Positions 62,121 to 64,000 of a stretch of DNA of 64,000 nt are shown one piece after another; the first letter of the stretch is position 1, and each line of letters starts with the position of its first letter. The DNA is taken from positions 124,001 through 188,000 of the forward strand of contig NZ_JAUQYP010000001.1 in NCBI RefSeq assembly GCF_030586465.1. The letters are read 5' to 3'. The stretch comes from Actinotalea lenta (GTDB taxonomy: Bacteria > Actinomycetota > Actinomycetes > Actinomycetales > Cellulomonadaceae). The notes below the pieces were generated by a model. It saw only the letters and a program-made list of their open reading frames with translations, did not search any database and had not been told where the DNA came from. Both the position numbers and the translations under genes were made by a program.

Positions 62121-63224
62121 TCAGAGGTGCACGTTCACCAGGACCGGCTCGGGCTCGAGCTCGACTCCGAACGCCTCGCGGACGCCGCCGCGGACCGTTC
62201 GCGCGAGGGCCACGAGCTCCGCGGTCGAACCGCCGCCGCGGTGGGTCAGCGCGAGGGAGTGCTTGGTCGAGACCCCGACGGCGCCCGGCAGGCCGAAGCC
62301 CTTCCCGAACCCGGCGTGCTCGATGAGCCATGCCGCACTGGTCTTGACCAGACCCGGGTCGATCTCGCCGAGGCTGGGTCCGGTCGTGCGCTCCGGGCGG
62401 GCGGCCCGTACCGGGTAGCGCGGAGCCCCCTCGGGCAGCGCGTCGGCGACGTCGGCCGGGACCACGGGGTTGGTGAAGAACGAGCCGGCGCTCCAGGTGT
62501 CGTGGTCGGTGGGGTCGATGACCATGCCCTTGCCGGAACGCAGCGCCAGGACGGCGTCGCGCACGTCGGTCATCGGGGCGCGCTCCCCCACCCGGACGCC
62601 GAGTCGCGCCGCGAGCTCGGCATACCCGATCGGCGCGGACAGGGTGCCGAGCCGCAGCTGGAAGCCCACCTCGAGCACGACGTACCGGGGCGTAGGGCCC
62701 CAGCCGTCCTCGCGCATCGAGCGCTTGAGCACCGAGGTGCGGTAGCCGAAGCCGAGCTCACCGGTCGCGAAGGTGCGGTGCCGGCCCTCGGCACGGTCCC
62801 AGGTACGCACCGTCGAGACCACCCCGGCGACCTCCTGGCCGTACGCGCCGACGTTCTGCACGGGCGTCGCACCCGTCGAGCCCGGGATGCCCGCGAGCGC
62901 CTCGACGCCCACCCAGCCCTCAGCCACGGCACGCTCGACCACGACCGACCACGGCGTGCCGGCCGGCACGGTCGCGCTGGCGCCGCCACAGCTGTCGACC
63001 GCGTCCACGTGCACGCCCGAGCGCACGTCGTGCACGACCAACCCGGGGAAGCCCTCGTCGGCGACCACCAGGTTCGACCCGCCGCCCAGGACCAGTACGG
63101 GCTCCCCGGCCGCGTCGGCCGTCCGGACCGCATCGACCAGCGCGTCGGCGGAGTCGACCTCGAGGTACCGGCCGGCGGGACCGCCCAGGTGCAGGGTCGT
63201 CAGGTCGGCGAGCAGGGGTTGCAC
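62121..63224 (-). CDS. murB: UDP-N-acetylenolpyruvoylglucosamine reductase
   Basis: Flavin enzyme that makes UDP-MurNAc, the second committed step of peptidoglycan synthesis. The 367-residue product has TTLHLGGPAGRYLEVDSAD, LVLGGGSNLVVADEGFPG, GIPGSTGATPVQNVGAYGQEV, catalytic Ser in SAGSFFTNP, and the late SLALTHRGGGSTAELVALA with Glu. The long Tyr-loop insert marks the type I form. GTG start at 63222-63224; 24 bp after the MFS gene stop. Confidence 0.97.
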   Translation of the reverse strand: MQPLLADLTTLHLGGPAGRYLEVDSADALVDAVRTADAAGEPVLVLGGGSNLVVADEGFPGLVVHDVRSGVHVDAVDSCGGASATVPAGTPWSVVVERAVAEGWVGVEALAGIPGSTGATPVQNVGAYGQEVAGVVSTVRTWDRAEGRHRTFATGELGFGYRTSVLKRSMREDGWGPTPRYVVLEVGFQLRLGTLSAPIGYAELAARLGVRVGERAPMTDVRDAVLALRSGKGMVIDPTDHDTWSAGSFFTNPVVPADVADALPEGAPRYPVRAARPERTTGPSLGEIDPGLVKTSAAWLIEHAGFGKGFGLPGAVGVSTKHSLALTHRGGGSTAELVALARTVRGGVREAFGVELEPEPVLVNVHL

Positions 63225-63248
63225 GCCGTCACCCTACGCGCGGCCGGG

Positions 63249-64000
63249 TCAGCGAGCGCCGCCGGCGGCCGTCGGCAGCGGCCTGGCGGCTGGGATCACC
63301 AGCAGGCCCACGAGCACCGGGACCGTCACCGCGAGGAGGGCGTGCCGGTAGCCGACCGCGCCGGCCAGCAGCCCGAGCAGCGGCGGACCGGCGAGGAAGG
63401 CGCTGTAGCCGATGGTGGCGACCACGGCCACCCGCGCGGGCGCGCGCCGCGGGTCGTCCGACGCCGCGCTCATCCCCACCGGGAAGCCGAGCGCTGCCCC
63501 CATCCCCCACAGGGCGACGCCGACCGCCGCGAGCCACAATGCCGGAGCGAGGCCGAACAGCAGCAGCCCCACCAGGGACAGGGCGGCGACGATGCGCAGC
63601 ACGACGACTCGGCCGTACCGGTCCAGCAGACCGGTGCCGAGCAGCCGCATCGCCGTCATCGCGGTCACGAAGAGCCCGAAGCCGAGCGCACCGACGTCGT
63701 TGCCCACGTCGAAGCCGTCCACCACCGCAAGGCTCACCCAGTCGTTCGCCGAGCCCTCGGTGATCGCGGCCGCGAGCACGACCAGCCCGATGAGGACGGT
63801 GCGGGGCTCGAGCCACGCGCTGCGCGGGCGCCCGACCGCGTCGTCGGGGTGGGCCGCGTGCGTGCCGGCCGGCAGGAACCAGCGTGAGCACACCACGAGG
63901 GCGAGGTAGCCCAGGGGGAGCGCTATGCCCAGGTGTACGACGAGCGGCGCGTGCAGGCTCGCGGCCAGGGCGCCGATCCCGGCGCCGGCCATGGTCCCGA
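63249..64000 (-). CDS. MFS transporter, 5' end cut by window edge
   Basis: Only the last about 250 codons are inside the window; the frame continues past 64000. Seven hydrophobic segments are visible (LGIALPLGYLALVVC, VLIGLVVLAAAITEG, LGFGLFVTAMTAMRLLG, VGVALWGMGAALGFPVGM and others). ADNWVSL-like SANDWVSLAVVDG and RLLGTGLLDRYG are typical of the actinobacterial multidrug/FucP-like MFS proteins. Substrate unknown. Confidence 0.88.
   Translation of the reverse strand, partial: GTMAGAGIGALAASLHAPLVVHLGIALPLGYLALVVCSRWFLPAGTHAAHPDDAVGRPRSAWLEPRTVLIGLVVLAAAITEGSANDWVSLAVVDGFDVGNDVGALGFGLFVTAMTAMRLLGTGLLDRYGRVVVLRIVAALSLVGLLLFGLAPALWLAAVGVALWGMGAALGFPVGMSAASDDPRRAPARVAVVATIGYSAFLAGPPLLGLLAGAVGYRHALLAVTVPVLVGLLVIPAARPLPTAAGGAR

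Overview
The window is gene-dense, very GC-rich DNA with GTG, TTG and ATG starts, strong GGAGG-type ribosome binding sites and many 1-4 bp gene overlaps. Zinc-type S14 and L36, TTG-started rpoB and rpoC, and the order tRNA-Trp-secE-nusG-rplK point to a high-GC Gram-positive (Actinobacteria). No rpsD lies between rpsK and rpoA, which fits the Micrococcales; a Cellulomonadaceae-like organism is my inference.

Layout. 1-6970: glmS, coaA (diverging), a DedA protein, glmM-def, and rpsI-rplM. 7081-10720: a LysE-type exporter, an acidic DUF5709-like protein, truA, a polyphosphate-glucokinase-like ROK kinase and an alpha/beta hydrolase whose 3' end runs antisense through the kinase. 10766-31563: a nearly complete minus-strand ribosomal block: infA-rpmJ-rpsM-rpsK-rpoA-rplQ, secY-adk-map, the spc and S10 operons, and rpsL-rpsG-fusA-tuf. 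31938-39408: rpoC and rpoB. 39724-50865: rplL and rplJ, then a 7.8 kb accessory stretch, then rplA, rplK, nusG, secE and tRNA-Trp. 51308-64000: an aminotransferase, a hydrolase, a secreted PKD-like protein with a DUF6318-like lipoprotein, an ABC exporter fused by overlaps to a NarL-type two-component system, an HdeD-like membrane protein, adenosine deaminase, a second ABC exporter, murB, and an MFS transporter cut by the window edge.

The most interesting part is 41073-47276, between rplJ and rplA. A four-gene operon encodes an ECF-type sigma factor, a 160-residue beta-rich protein of unknown function, an S8 protease with six perfect FTQPLP repeats in its linker, and a TPR-like/CHAT (caspase-like) protease. 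Facing it is a subtilase-fold protein that has lost Asp, His, Ser and the oxyanion Asn, so it should be a pseudoprotease. None of these proteins has a visible signal peptide or membrane segment, which suggests an intracellular proteolytic signalling system tied to transcription.

In the housekeeping part, perfect GC-rich terminators follow rpsI, rplO, tuf, rpoC, rplL and rplA. A good promoter upstream of rpsL implies a leader of about 265 nt. A 23-nt element that differs at one base is shared by the rpsL and rpsJ leaders. L15 carries a 103-residue Ala/Lys/Pro-rich N-terminal extension. I saw no insertion sequence, prophage, CRISPR array or rRNA gene.
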